A stretch of DNA of 64,000 bases from Semisulcospira habei (lineage: Eukaryota; Mollusca; Gastropoda; Semisulcospiridae): contig BTPG01000001.1 in assembly GCA_036245525.1 (NCBI GenBank), forward strand, positions 182,201,250-182,265,249. The letters are read 5' to 3'. Under the pieces are notes generated by a model. The model was given only the letters and a program-made list of their open reading frames with translations, was not told the origin of the DNA and did no database searches. This document shows, piece by piece, positions 1-10,707 of this stretch. Each line of letters starts with the position of its first letter. Position 1 is the stretch's first letter. A program made the translations under genes and the position numbers.

Positions 1-101
1 AGGTGTCATTAACGTAATTACGTATGTAATTTACCCTGATTTAGAGTATCGATACGGTATTACTGACATAGGTGTCGCAGGCCTCTCTCTTTTATCCTCT
101 C

Positions 102-220
102 TGGGCCCAGGACTCGGAACCATACAGCAGGGTGGTGAGGACCACAGCTCTGTACACGCTGATCTTGGTGCCTGTTTTCAGCTGTTGATTGTGCCACACC
201 CGCTTGAAAAGTCGCCCGAA
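102..220 (-). mobile_element. 118-bp internal fragment of the 18.7-22.0 kb LINE
   Basis: Positions 103-220 match 19334-19451 base for base by eye. That stretch is part of the RT C-terminal region of the complete LINE; the peptide RLFKRVWHNQQLKTGTKIS is readable on the minus strand. Both ends stop inside the LINE coding region, so this is neither a normal 5'-truncated copy nor a 3' end. It may be a remnant of a rearranged insertion, or filler copied during break repair. The identity points to a recent origin. Confidence 0.85.
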
Positions 221-412
221 TTGGTAAATTATAATTAAGTAATTAATGCTCTGTTTTATTATTAAAACAAGATGGGACAAAACATAACCCACAAAGTCCC
301 TTCTATATGAGTGCTGTCCTCGCTTTTGTCTTTGATCTGATTCTGATGTTGAATTATCTATTGAAAAAGTCTCACAGATCTGCCAATGCGTCAAGTGAGT
401 TCTATAATGCCT

Positions 413-664
413 CAGTGCGCGAGCATGACTTGGCCCCGGTAGCTGGACTCACAATCCAGGGAAAAAAACGGATTTGTTCAATAGCATGTCCGTTGAAAGG
501 TCCTGGTAAATCAAAGTGGCACAGTTGGAATGCGCCTGAGTTGATCAGTGTTCAGGTCATACTCCACAGGCAATAGATTTCCCTGTCCCCCATAACCCGC
601 CCGTCAGGGCCGTCCATGATCACCTCGGTGCTGTGGACGTTAAACCCGAACTAACCAACCAACC
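413..664 (+). mobile_element. SINE fragment (body and 3' end, tRNA head missing)
   Basis: This is the plus-strand copy of the repeat seen complete on the minus strand at 36793-37088 and partly at 26293-26475. Shared blocks include the segment beginning GGCCCCGGTAGCTGGACTC, the segment GTTGATCAGTGTTCAGGTC, and the end GTGGACGTTAAACCCGAAC followed by an AACC-rich tail. The tRNA-like head with A and B boxes is absent, so the copy is 5' truncated. It abuts the long palindrome that starts at 667. Confidence 0.8.
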
Positions 665-666
665 AT

Positions 667-822
667 GACTTGTGACCCAGTTTCTCGGCTGGCCTGGAAC
701 AAACTAAGTGGCCAAACTGAAACAGCCGCGTGACGCGTATGTCAAGACATACGCGCCACGCGGCTGTTTCAGTTTGGCCACTTAGTTTGTTCCAGGCGAG
801 CCGAGAAACTGGGTCACAAGTC
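667..822. repeat. Near-perfect palindrome, 77-bp arms, 2-bp loop
   Basis: The arms 667-743 and 746-822 are reverse complements with about two mismatches, separated only by AA. The core block cctggaacaaactaagtggcca occurs in both arms and again at about 1167-1189, just after the next foldback element, so palindrome and foldback share history. No coding potential. A palindrome this tight would extrude as a cruciform and is normally unstable. Confidence 0.9.
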
Positions 823-888
823 GTGCTCGCACACTGAGGCAGCGAGTCTCTCAGCTGTCAGGCTAGCTGATGAGCGGGCTTCCTGCAA

Positions 889-1168
889 GGCGCAGTACAG
901 CAGGAAAAATGACTACCTTTTGTTTTCATGACTTTCTTATTTACCGTTCTAGTGTGTGATGCAAAACTTTGTGAGATCTGTTTTTTTCTCTTTATTTCCA
1001 CCTTATCCTGCTGGCTACTGGTTTGTCACAACTATAGTGTGTTTGGTGTCAGTGTGTTGGGCAGAATGTCCGCTTTTAAACAAACAAAGCTTTGCATCAC
1101 ACACTTGAACGGTACATAAGAAATTCATGAAAAACAAAATGTAGTCATTTTCCCTGCTGTACTGCGCC
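889..1168. mobile_element. 280-bp foldback/MITE-like element with ~84-bp inverted arms
   Basis: The left arm (889 to about 971, beginning ggcgcagtacagcagg) is the inverted copy of the right arm (about 1084-1168, ending cctgctgtactgcgcc). Scattered mismatches show it is not new. The ~110-bp centre encodes nothing recognisable. The sequence just to the right repeats the core of the adjacent palindrome. Superfamily not assigned: no clear target-site duplication was found. Confidence 0.75.
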
Positions 1169-1760
1169 TGGAACAAACTAAGTGGCCACTTCTAGCGCTG
1201 TCCCAAACAGCCGAGGTGATTGATTTGTCAAACATCATTTGTCATGACGCAAGTTTTAGTTTTTACGTATTCATTTAGTTTTACATGATATGAGTTTCAC
1301 TTCATAGGCTTGAGAAAATTGTGTCAAAACTAGAACTCCATAGTACAATTTCAGTCTTGCTATAATTTGTGTGAAAGCAGGTTGACTTTACCTAACTACA
1401 TGATATACTAAGTACACTGGTCACCTGCATCCACTTCTTAAAGCGCGTCGATGTGTGTGTGCGTGCATGCACGCGCGCTCCAAACATCTCCAAGAGGCGC
1501 CTGGAGTGCGCATGAGGATCTATTCCTCCTGGAGATGCGCGCATGTTTGTGTGAGAGAGAGGGCCACTCGTGCAAGAGAGAATGCCGTCATATTTTAGAG
1601 CTCATTCAGATGTTGGAGCCTGCACTGCAGGGAGTTAGCACTTTATAAATTTAATTATTATATTTAGAGTATTAGGTCAGTATCTCCGTAGTGACGGAGT
1701 TGCCTCTTTTACGTCACCGCCGGTCTGACTTTCTCTAGAAGTAAAGTTTTTTTTAGTGTT

Positions 1761-2483
1761 TTAACCCTCTTCTGCATGCAAGTGCATATGCCAGGCGGCT
1801 CTTGAAAATATCACCAAAGGGAATCAACTCCGTAATTTTGAATGGGTGACATTTTTAAAAAAATGTTTAAAAATATTTAGACAAGTCTTGAGAAAGAGCA
1901 ATTATTTTTTCTAAAGTGTTAAATCAATAAAATATAAAATAAACATTTGTGGAGCTGTAAAATGTGTAAGGAAATAAAGGGGAAAAATCTAAAGTTGACT
2001 GAACTGCTGTTTTACGTACTCTGAATCTCAGTTGCTGATGATCACAAGCTTCATCCTCAGACGATGCTGTTGACTAAACAAAAAGGATCCCCCAAGTCAT
2101 CCCATTCCAAATCTAAGTCAGATTCTTCCCCTATTCTATGCACTTTCACCAAGCCTTGCTCTGTAAATCTCTCAAAATCTTCATAGTCACTGCTCTCCCC
2201 CACCAATGATCACCACAGTTCGAGGCCATCGATTCACACTTGAAACTTCAAAAATTTGTTGCTCTGTAAGGAAACGTCCAAAATGCACATGGCGTGCTTT
2301 GACAGGAAGTGGAAAGAATCTCGAAAATGAGGCTTGTGGTCTCGCGAGATTTCTATTACCATGGTAAACATGGCAGCCTCCACAGTATACACGTGGTTCA
2401 GCGGGCGTTACCGGGCGTTCTATGCACAAACACTGTGTGTTTTCAGCGGGCGCTGGCGGGCGCTCTATGCAGAAGAGGGTTAA
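1761..2483. mobile_element. 723-bp TTAA-bounded element with 17-bp terminal inverted repeats (piggyBac-like, non-autonomous)
   Basis: It begins TTAACCCTCTTCTGCAT and ends with the exact inverse ATGCAGAAGAGGGTTAA. TTAA at both ends is the target site typical of piggyBac-class transposons. A subterminal motif (gcgggcg...ctatgca) repeats near the right end. No transposase is visible inside; the short frames present are not convincing. Assignment to piggyBac rests only on TTAA plus TIR. Confidence 0.7.
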
Positions 2484-2489
2484 TGCCTT

Positions 2490-2900
2490 TCTGAAAAGAA
2501 TTAATTTTTACTAAAGAAGTTGAAAGGATGAAAAGCTGGCTAACGAACTTATCCAATGTCTTTCTCCAAACTAGTTAAAGGTTCAAGTAATTATGACAAA
2601 AATTACGGTCTCTAATCTGGGTCAACCGACTTCCTATAAACGGTTGTTTATGTCTTCAATGTGTCATTCATTACAAGTTGTCTTAGCCGCCACCCACTTA
2701 AGAAAGTATTTCACCAAGACCAAGTTTTAAATTCAAGCTTGTGTGTACAGAAATATCAAAGATAAGAACTCTTGTTTACATACATATGCACGCATATACA
2801 TTCGCACATACGGCGCTTCACGCCAAATGTACGTTCAGCAGCGAAGTTAGTGTAACTAGACATGACGTAATTTTTATCTTGTTGCTTCAATTAGAGGTTT
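2490..2900 (+). repeat. Dispersed repeat family X, copy 1
   Basis: This segment is recognisably related to 46420-46880 and 37985-38110, with further pieces near 1440 and 48265. Shared landmarks are a GAAAAGAATTAATTTTTACT-like start, 'gctggctaacgaactyatccaatg', and the block acggcgcttc.cgccaaatgtacgttcagcagcg. In other copies a CA/GT microsatellite sits between these landmarks; here the corresponding stretch holds only short alternating purine-pyrimidine DNA (about 2770-2810). No coding capacity seen. Confidence 0.6.
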
Positions 2901-3430
2901 AGCCTGCTTGCCTTGACATGGACATGCTATTAAATTCGCCCCACTGCGACCTTTCCTAAAAGCTCCTTTCTATAAATAGAAGGGACTTAAAAGACTTAAA
3001 AGAAAACTGAAGTCCAAAATGGGATCAAACCATTCAAGTGACTGCATGGATATTGCAAAACTGGCCGAAGTGAGTCTTTGTTTTGGGTCATCTGTCAGAT
3101 GGTTTTTAGTTTTAGCCATTGCCCGTCATGAAACATGCATCAATTGGTATTTCTCTGAGACTAAGCAAGCCACAGTCTTCTGTAAATGTTCAGACTTGGC
3201 CCAAGGGTACTTTCCACAGTATAAACACCAATTTCAGTGACCTCTCTTAAAGTCAACTCTACAGGATTCAGTAATCAGACATGCATTTTATTTTCAGATG
3301 GTGTGAGAAGGTGCCATGGTAGTGCAACAGACATATTCCACGTTTTAACTAAATGGCTTACTCAGTTACTGGATCAATTGATCGCGATGGGAATAAGCAG
3401 AGGTGGGAGGCGGCAAAGCGAGCACACACA
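2900..3430. other. No gene recognised
   Basis: Short open frames exist (for example 3019-3240) but none has codon structure or motifs I can support. Nothing else is recognisable here. Confidence 0.5.
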
Positions 3431-3965
3431 GACTGACAGTGAATTAGTACAGTTTTAGTTTCTCTGCAAGCTGCTAAACCCTCTGGCTATCAGTACTGCC
3501 TGACATTGTGATGATTCCTGCAGGACACAGACTGACAGTGATTAGTATAGTTTTAGTTTCTCTGCAAGCTGCTAAACCCTCTGGCTATCAGTACTGCCTG
3601 ACATTGTGATGATTCCTGCAGGAGACAGACTGACAGTGATTAGTATAGTTTTAGTTTCTCTGCAAGCTGCTAAACCCTCTGGCTATCAGTACTGCCTGGC
3701 ATTGTGATGATTCCTGCAGGACACAGACTGACAGTGATTAGTATAGTTTTAGTTTCTCTGCAAGCTGCTAAACCCTCTGGCTATCAGTACTGCCTGGCAT
3801 TGTGATGATTCCTGCAGGACACAGACTGACAGTGATTAGTATAGTTTTATTTTAGTTTCTTTGCAAGCTGCTTAACCCTCTGGCTATCAGTACTGCCTGA
3901 CATTGTGATGATTCCTGCAGGAATCATTGTGACTTATAGTGCAATACAGACAGCCAAAGGGTTAA
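3430..3965. repeat. 98-bp tandem repeat (~5 copies) ending in a TTAA-type hairpin
   Basis: The unit starting agactgacagtgattagtat recurs at 3430, 3529, 3627, 3725 and 3823, a period of 98 bp. Each unit contains half of a hairpin element (taaaccctctggctatcag through tgatgattcctgcag). The last unit is followed by the matching inverted half ending gacagccaaagggttaa. The array therefore looks like tandem expansion of DNA that includes one arm of a TTAA hairpin MITE; a relative of that hairpin lies at 10615-10705. Confidence 0.85.
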
Positions 3966-4566
3966 TCATACCTGTTGTCATCAGATTTATCATATTAAGT
4001 AGAAACTAGAATGTAGTGCATGTTTTGTGATTTTGTTAAAACTACAATTTCTTTTGTTATGAAACGTTATAAAATATATGTTGTGTAATGGTTATATATG
4101 GTATAGATCTGTCATTTCTGTCTACCATCTTAGAATTTTTAATTAACTTTTTTTCCGGTCAAAGCAACATCAACTTCAAACATTGGACATTAATTTCAAC
4201 TAAACTGTCCATGACAGAAGAAAATTAAACTAATTTTGATTGCAATATTAAGTTTCATTCTGATTCAAATATTCAGTTTGCTACACTGTTAATTAAGTCA
4301 GTCGGGCCAAGATGCTTGTAAACATATTGTTTATTTTTACAAGTATAGTTTGCCTGATCACTTAAGCTTGCCTCATGTTTTTTTGTTGTTGCACATAACA
4401 TTTTAATAAGACATACATGTTTTGTAACCATCTGTTGCAGAAGTGTTTATGTTTGAAAAGTGATGGCAGCTACTGGCTAGTTTAGGGCTTTCAAGCAATG
4501 TAGAGCAAACCTGCTTTTAGTTGCAAGTTATTAAAATGCTAACTGGCTGCATGCATGAACTTTTAC

Positions 4567-4583
4567 TCCCCCCCCCCCCCCCC
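4567..4583. repeat. poly-C tract
   Basis: Uninterrupted C run on the plus strand. Similar homopolymer tracts occur at 5118-5140 (T) and 5185-5208 (G). Confidence 0.9.
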
Positions 4584-4623
4584 TCCTCCCCATTACATTT
4601 AAGGTTTTATTTGATACTATTTT

Positions 4624-4835
4624 TAACCCATTTAATCCAGAGGCTGATTTTGTCAGATTTGCTTGAAGGCTACATTACAAATTTTGCGACAGATTAACCA
4701 TTTTAGTTTATGGGTAGTGCCAGAATAGCTTGGTGTCTCAGGTGCCAAGCTATTCTGGCACCACCCTTGAATTATCATAGTCAAATTAATTTCAAGCATG
4801 TGTGTATTAGGATGAAAAAGGTCAATAAGGACAAT
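4624..4835. mobile_element. Diverged hairpin MITE (TTAA family 1 relative)
   Basis: The centre contains gggtagtgccagaatagctt and its inverse around a GTGTCTCAGGTGCC loop, the same core as the younger hairpins at 9.6, 15.8 and 16.9 kb. The outer parts (aacccatttaatcc..., ...aggatgaaaaaggtcaa) are degraded relatives of the TTAACCCATT termini. An older copy. Confidence 0.65.
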
Positions 4836-5214
4836 TCATATGAGATTCTCTTCTTTCTTTTCATAACCAATGTTGTTTGTGCCAAATCCTGTATGTTTAG
4901 GAGGAAATTTAGTCTCCAATCGAATTATGTCAGTATATTCTGTTAATCTGTATGAAAGTTATTTATGGGAGCAGGTAAAAAATGTGCTGTGTACAAAATC
5001 TGTTATGTTTACAGATCCTATTGCCAGTACCTGAACATCTGTGTGTATGTACATTCAGAGATGGTTTTTGTATGTCATGTATCAGAACAATTGTTTTCTT
5101 AATTCAATAATTGTGGGCTTTTTTTTTTTTTTTTTTTTTTTACATTTTGTGTATTGTTACAGACAGGTTTCTTTTTTGTGTGAGGGGGGGGGGGGGGGGG
5201 GGGGGGGATGTAAT

Positions 5215-5420
5215 TAATCCATTGAATCCTGCCTGAGGGTGATTTTTTTTTTAACTTCAGATTGCCCTGTGAAAGGTATGTTATGGGTAAGGATATATAG
5301 ATCAACCATTTTAGTTCAAGGGTGGTGACAGAGCTGTGCACCAAGCTGTTCTGGTACTATTCTTGAGATATCATGGTCAAATTATTTCAGGCAGTAATGT
5401 ATCAGGATGGAAAGGGTTAA
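5215..5420. mobile_element. Diverged hairpin MITE (TTAA family 1 relative)
   Basis: It begins ttaatccattgaatcctgcc and ends ggatggaaagggttaa, with a decayed core (ttcaagggtggtgacagag ... ctgttctggtactattcttga). The palindrome is strongly mismatched, so this is an old copy. The neighbouring poly-G and poly-T tracts lie at and beyond its left edge. Confidence 0.6.
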
Positions 5421-5734
5421 ATGAGATAATCATTGTCCTTCATTTCGGTATAGTTAGTGTTTTCTTTTCATAAAACTGAAAATCAGATTAAACTTGTGCA
5501 TCACTGTGAATCTGAGTTCATGTCTTTCTTTTTAAGTTGTGTTTTGAGTTACATATTTTGATGAACGTTTGATTTGATAACTATCAGATTAATATATGTT
5601 TGCATGATGGTCTTTTTCCTCAGAAAAAAAGCTGGATTAAATTACCAATATCCAAATCTGGGACACTACTATTCATGTTGGAAAAAGGTTGGCAGAATAT
5701 TTGCTACTATGTTGGCACCAGAATGGATTAAGCA

Positions 5735-5985
5735 TGGCACTATATTGGCAGCCAATATTCACCATCCTGGCCCTAGGATGGATCCAGCTTGGCACTATAT
5801 TGGTAGCCAACATTCACCCGATATTGGGCCAACAATGGATCCAGCTTGGCAGCCAACATTTACCCAATATTGGGCCAACAATGGGCCATTTTGCGCTTCC
5901 AATATTGGACCAATATTGCCACCCATATATCGGCCCAATATCTGAGCCAATATTGGGCCAATATTGGACCTATATTGGTGTGCTG
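5735..5985. repeat. Degenerate GGCCAATATTGG-type repeat
   Basis: Repeated, partly palindromic copies of ccaatattgggccaa and variants. The overlapping open frames here, rich in W, Q, P and I, are by-products of the repeat and not proteins. Confidence 0.8.
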
Positions 5986-5994
5986 GCTGGGTTG

Positions 5995-6750
5995 TATGGT
6001 CCCAGTGACATTGTGTTCTGCTGCCTACTTGTGTGGTCCCAGTGACATTGTGTTCTGCTGCCTACTTGTATGGTCCCAGTGACATTGTGTTCTGCTGCCT
6101 ACTTGTGTGGTCCCAGTGATATTGAGGGTTGACGTCTGTTGTTAGTCCAGTGTTCTGCTGCCTACTTGTATGGTCCCAGTGACATTGTGTTCTGCTGCCT
6201 ACTTGTATGGTCCCAGTGACATTGTGTTCTGCTGCCTACTTGTGTGGTCCCAGTGATATTGAGGGTTGACGTCTGTTGTGTCCAGTGTTCTGCTGCCTAC
6301 TGGTATGGTCCCAGAGACATTGTGTTCTGCTGCCTACTTGTGTGGTCCCAGTGACATTGAGGGTTGACGTCTGTTGTTAGTCCAGTGTTCTGTTGCCTAC
6401 TGGTATGGTCCCAGTGACATTGTGTTCTGCTGCCTACTTGTGTGGTCCCAGTGACACTGAGGGTTGACGTCTGTAGTTAGTCCAGTGTTCTAATGCCTAC
6501 TTGTATGGTCCCAGTGACATTGTGTTCTGCTGCCTACTTGTGTGGTCCCAGTGACATTGAGGGTTGACGTCTGTTGTTAGTCCAGTGTTCTGCTGCCTAC
6601 TGGTATGGTCCCAGTGACATTGTGTTCTGCTGCCTACTTGTGTGGTCCCAGTGACATTGAGGGTTGACGTCTGTTGTTAGTCCAGTGTTCTGCTGCCTAC
6701 TTGTATGGTCCCAGTGACATTGTGTTCTGCTGACTATTTGTATGGTCCCA
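5995..6750. repeat. 37-bp minisatellite, left part
   Basis: Tandem copies of a ~37-bp unit containing gtgttctgctgcctacttgt and ggtcccagtgacatt. Some alternate with a longer unit that adds gagggttgacgtctgttgtt. The same array resumes at 8336, so the LINE between the two parts inserted into it. Confidence 0.9.
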
Positions 6751-8335
6751 GTAAAAAAGACTGGACTGGACCCAAAACGACTTGAAGCATTTTAGACCTG
6801 TCTCTAACCTTCCGTTTATTTCAAAGATTTTGGAGAAGGTTGTTTTGAAACAGATTCAAAGCCATTTGTCTGGAAACGGTCTTTTAGAAATGTACCAGTC
6901 GGCATACAGAAAAGATCACAGCACGGAGACTGCTGTGCTGAGCGTCCTGGATGGTCTGCTAGTGAAGGCAGATGAGAGACTTGTCTCTCTCATTGCTCTG
7001 CTGGACCTCAGCGTAACATTCGACACGCTCGATCATTCTGTTTTGCTGAAGAGGTTAGAGGTGACCTTTAGCATCCGTGGTACCGCTCTGGCCTGGTTCA
7101 CTTCATACGTTAAGGATCGTTCTCAGGCTGTTATTGTTAATGGCCAGCTATCTGCTTCTAGTCCTTTGTTGTGTGGAGTCCCTCAGGGCTCCGTATTAGG
7201 GCCTGTTTTGTTCATTCTATATTCACAACCTCTATCTGATGTAATTGCCGCCCATGAGTGTGATTTTCACAAGTATGCTGACGATACTGAATTGTCAAGA
7301 CGTAGCGCGCCTAGCCATTTCAGCTCCGCTAAGATGGGCGTACAGTGTTGTATAGACGACGTCCTGTCCTAGATGACTAGCAACAAACTTAAGCTTAACA
7401 CTGACAAAACCGAAGTCATGCCTGCCGGCTCTCAGTCTCGCCTTAGTCTGATTGACGGCGAGTTCGCAAACATTGGTGGCTGCAGCGTTCCCTTCCAGAA
7501 CTGTGTCAAATATCTGGGTGTGAAGATTGATTCGACGCTCCCCATGCATGATCATATCAGTAGCGTCTGCCGAGCTGGTTTCCTTGAGCTGCGCAGACTT
7601 TCTTCCCTCAGACCGTATCTCACAGAAAGTGCGGCCGGCGTCAAGACTTGTACATGCATTCATTACGTCCAGGCTCGATTTTTGCAATTCTGTACTGGCA
7701 GGTTTACCGGCAGAGCAGATTTCACGCTTGCAGATGATTCAAAACAATGCGGCGCGTCTCATCTTGAAGAAACGAAAGAGAGACCACGTTACGCCTCTAC
7801 TGAAGCAGCTGCACTGGCTGCCCGTCAAATTCCGCTGCCAGTACAAAATTGCAATTTTCGCCTATCGGCATTTTGACGGATCTCTCCCGCCGTACCTCTC
7901 TGCCAAGCTGTCTGCGTATAAGCCATCACGCACCCTCCGTTCCTCCAGTGAAAAACTTTTTTAAATCCCGAAGCTTAACATGAAAACTGTCGGGGAGCGT
8001 TCTTTCACCTTTTTAGCCCCAAGTATGTGGAACGCCCAGCCAACTGAAATGCGAAATCTGCCCACATTCTCACAGTTCAAAGCTCACTTAAAGACTTTTC
8101 TTTTATGTCGGGCATTTTACACTTAGCTCATCTTTCGCTAACTGTTGACTGCCTTTTATTCTGATCCTAGAGGAAGTGAATGTAAGGTGTGTTGGGAAGA
8201 GATGGGGTGGTTTAAAGTATTGTATAATCGTGCGTATGTCTGAGAGAGAGGGTGTGCTGTTGTGCATGCGCAGTGAGTCCAGTGTTTTCCTGGAGAACAG
8301 CGCTATACAAGAACTATGTATTATTATTATTATTA
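6751..8335 (+). mobile_element. 5'-truncated L2/CR1-type LINE inserted in a minisatellite
   Basis: Left junction: minisatellite ends ...ggtcccagt and the element begins aaaaaagactggactgg. Right junction: an (ATT)n tail after ctatacaagaactatgt, then minisatellite sequence resumes. No target-site duplication is visible, which is usual for the L2/CR1 group. Only the RT end and 3' UTR are present; endonuclease and ORF1 are lost. Confidence 0.85.
6754..7970 (+). pseudogene. LINE reverse transcriptase fragment (L2/CR1 clade), frameshifted
   Basis: Encodes the middle and C-terminal RT domain. Visible motifs are FRPVSNLPFISKILEKVV (finger region), AYRKDHSTETA, LLDLSVTFDTLDHSVLL (motif A; usually D-x-S-A-A-F-D-T, here with V-T), PQGSVLGPVLF (motif B) and KYADDTEL (motif C, catalytic Y-x-DD intact). 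The thumb follows ([21 protein letters not shown]). The frame is broken by a stop at 7370-7372 and by at least one later frameshift, since the frames at 7373 and 7527 overlap and continue the same protein. It is dead but its clade is recognisable. The protein would bind and reverse-transcribe its own RNA at a nicked target. Confidence 0.88.
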
Positions 8336-8530
8336 CATTGAGGGGTGTTCTGCTACCTACTCGTATGGTCCCACTGACATTGAGGGTTGACGTCTGTTGT
8401 TAGTCCAGTGTTCTGCTCCCTACTTGTGTGGTCCCAGTGACATTGAGGGTTGACGTCTGTTGTTAGTGCAGTGTTCTGCTGCCTACTTGTGTGGTCCCAG
8501 TGACATTGTGTTCGTCACAAGAATGTCGGT
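8336..8530. repeat. 37-bp minisatellite, right part
   Basis: Continuation of the 5995-6750 array after the LINE, with the same gttctgctgcctacttgt and tgagggttgacgtctgttgt blocks. Confidence 0.9.
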
Positions 8531-8609
8531 CAGCGTGTCGTGGTTTCACGCGCAATTCGTGTTCATTGGCAGTGAAGGGGTTAACAACTTTCATCAGCCC
8601 TTCCATCAG

Positions 8610-9440
8610 TCTCTCTCGTGTCACAGCGAACACCCAGCTACTGCCAGAGACCCTCATGAGTCACAGCAAACAGCCAGCTACTGCCAGAAACCCTCATGAG
8701 TCACAGCAACCACCCACTGCCAGAGACCCTCATGAGTCGCAGCAAATACCCAGCTACTGCCAGAGACCCTCATGAGTCACAGCGAACACCCAGCTACTGC
8801 CAGAGACCCTCATGAGTCACAGCAAACACCCAGCTACTGCCAGAGACCCTCATGAGTCGCAGCGAACATCCAGCTACTGCCAGAGACCCTCATGAGTCAC
8901 AGCGAACACCCAGCTACTGCCAGAGACCCTCATGAGTCACAGCAAACACACACTGCCAGAGACCTTCATGAGTCACAGCAAACACCCACTGCCAGAGACC
9001 CTCATGAGTCACAGCGAACACCCAGCTACTGCCAGAGACCCTCATGAGTCACAGCAAACACCCAGCTACTGCCAGAGACCCTCATGAGTCACAGCGAACA
9101 CCCAGCTACTGCCAGAGACCCTCATGAGTCACAGCAAACACACACTGCCAGAGACCTTCATGAGTCACAGCAAACACCCACTGCCAGAGACCCTCATGAG
9201 TCACAGCGAACACCCAGCTACTGCCAGAGACCATCATGAGTCGCAGCGAACATCCAGCTACTGCCAGAGACCCTCATAAGTCACAGCAAACACACACTGC
9301 CAGAGACCTTCATGAGTCACAGCAAACACCCACTACCAGAGACCCTCATGAGTCACAGCGAACACCCAGCTACTGCCAGAGACCCTCATGAGTCATAGCA
9401 AACACCCAGCTATTTCCAGAGGAACAGGCCCTCATGAGTC
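8610..9440. repeat. 40-bp minisatellite with shorter variants
   Basis: About 20 copies of a unit containing catgagtcacagcgaacacc and agctactgccagagaccct. The full unit is 40 bp; a shorter variant lacks cagcta. Full and short variants occur in a repeating order (full-full-short-short), which suggests larger blocks were duplicated. The frames reading through here are artefacts. Confidence 0.9.
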
Positions 9441-9562
9441 CGGGACGCATCTGTGACTGAGGTCACATGAGGATCCACGTCTCGTGTTGGGGGAAGGTCA
9501 GCAGTAATCCGCTGCCGCCACAGACATCACATCATTTCATTGTGGCACCGGCAGGGACAGGG

Positions 9563-9760
9563 TTAACCCATTCAGCCCTGACTCACTACAGCAGGAGATG
9601 GGTCGACCATGATAATTCAAGGGTAGTGCCTGTCGGCGCCAAGCTAATCTGGCACTACCCTTGAATTATCACGGTCGATCCATCTCCAGCAACAGGTGCA
9701 TAGTCGTTAGATGACGCCTCCCAAATTTGGGAAATACGTGCTTCGGGCTGAATGAGTTAA
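9563..9760. mobile_element. TTAA hairpin MITE, family 1
   Basis: Begins TTAACCCATTCAGCCCTGA and ends CGGGCTGAATGAGTTAA: imperfect terminal inverted repeats with TTAA at both ends. Inside is a second palindrome (gaccatgataattcaagggt ... acccttgaattatcacggtc). In this copy the left inner arm is shortened around the loop (tgcctgtcggcgcc). Sister copies lie at 15390, 15785 and 16841. Confidence 0.85.
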
Positions 9761-9829
9761 CATGACGGTCAGGTTGGAGATTCAGTGTCCATTGTCCTTT
9801 AGACAAGTGCGTGCCAGCTGCAACAGATG

Positions 9830-9920
9830 GATACACTTTTGTGGTTCTGGGGTAGTGCCTAATTTGCTTGGCGCCTTGGAAGGCAAATCAGGCACTGACT
9901 TTCAGCTTGCACTACCTTGC
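9830..9920. repeat. Degraded hairpin related to the family 1 core
   Basis: ggtagtgcctaatttgcttggcgcc faces a decayed inverse ggcaaatcaggcactg ... gcactacctt. It has no intact termini. Confidence 0.45.
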
Positions 9921-9954
9921 CTTGAAAGTGTAACAAACAGTACATGATGGCAGA

Positions 9955-10385
9955 TTGGTGCAATACACGAATAAAGATCTTCAAGCCTGTAGAAGAGAAT
10001 ACAAGTCTTCATTAACAACTGCCTACGCAAGATCCTAAATATCCATTGGCCAGAGACCGCCATCAACAATAAACTCTAGAATAAAACCAATCAGCTGCCT
10101 GCAGAAGACGAAATTAAAGGCGAGGTTGGAGATGGATAGGGCACACCTTACGTAAGCCAGCGGACAACATCACCAGGCAAGCCCTAACATGGGAATCCAC
10201 AGGGCACGCGGAAAAGAGGCAGACCAAGAAACACATGGCGCCGAGAACTGGATGCAGACCTTAAGACCATGAAGATGACCTGGAACCAACTGGAGAGGAG
10301 AGCCCAGGACAGAGACTCTTGGAGATCTCTTGTAGGCGGCCTATGCCCCCGTAGGGGTGCAAGGCGTAAGTAAAGTAAGTAAGTT
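9955..10385 (+). pseudogene. 3' end of an EN-RT LINE, decayed
   Basis: Reading in shifting plus-strand frames, I can follow the C-terminal tail typical of this LINE group: ...INNCLRKILNIHWPE..., [25 protein letters not shown], then the WRxxLxADxKxxxxTW-like region and the end ...WRSLV-GLCP...GAK. It finishes with a TAAG-rich tail (gtaagtaaagtaagtaag). Multiple stops and frameshifts. It matches the element at 40704-41617, including the same 3' tail. Confidence 0.75.
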
Positions 10386-10545
10386 CTTTGAATCCACTCA
10401 GCACTAACACATATATTACTCATTTACTGCGACAACAAGATGTGGGTCGAACTTGATAGTTCATGGGTGGTGCCAGAATAGCTTGGCGCCTAGGGGCGCC
10501 AAGCTATTCTGACACCGCCCTGGAACTCTCATGGTCAATGGTCTC
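10386..10545. mobile_element. Hairpin MITE, family 1 (diverged)
   Basis: Central palindrome ggtgccagaatagcttggcg ccta ggggcgccaagctattctga caccgcc. Outer sequence (tgaatccactcagcactaac...) is a worn version of the family terminus. It abuts the LINE 3' tail. Confidence 0.7.
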
Positions 10546-10612
10546 CTGAGCTGTAACGTATCCGAATCTACGGAGAACACAATATTGGGAATTTCGACGG
10601 CAAGGTTTGATA

Positions 10613-10707
10613 CGTTTAACCTTTGGCTGTCGGCATCGGTTTTCTTCGTGATGATTCCTGTGGGAATTCCTGTTACAAATATCGCTACCGACAGTCAGAG
10701 GGTTAAC
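10613..10707. mobile_element. Short TTAA hairpin MITE, family 2
   Basis: Starts TTTAACCTTTGGCTGTCGG and ends CCGACAGTCAGAGGGTTAAC, with tgatgattcctgtggga in the middle. It is related to the hairpin captured in the 98-bp array at 3430-3965. Confidence 0.7.

Noticed and set aside
860..915. Possible hammerhead ribozyme (ctgatgagcggg at about 868)
   Set aside because: The CUGAUGA core is present but the matching CGAAA strand and stems could not be found.
5574..6082. Three overlapping plus-strand frames rich in W, Q, P and I
   Set aside because: Translations of the GGCCAATATT-type repeat and the start of the 37-bp minisatellite.
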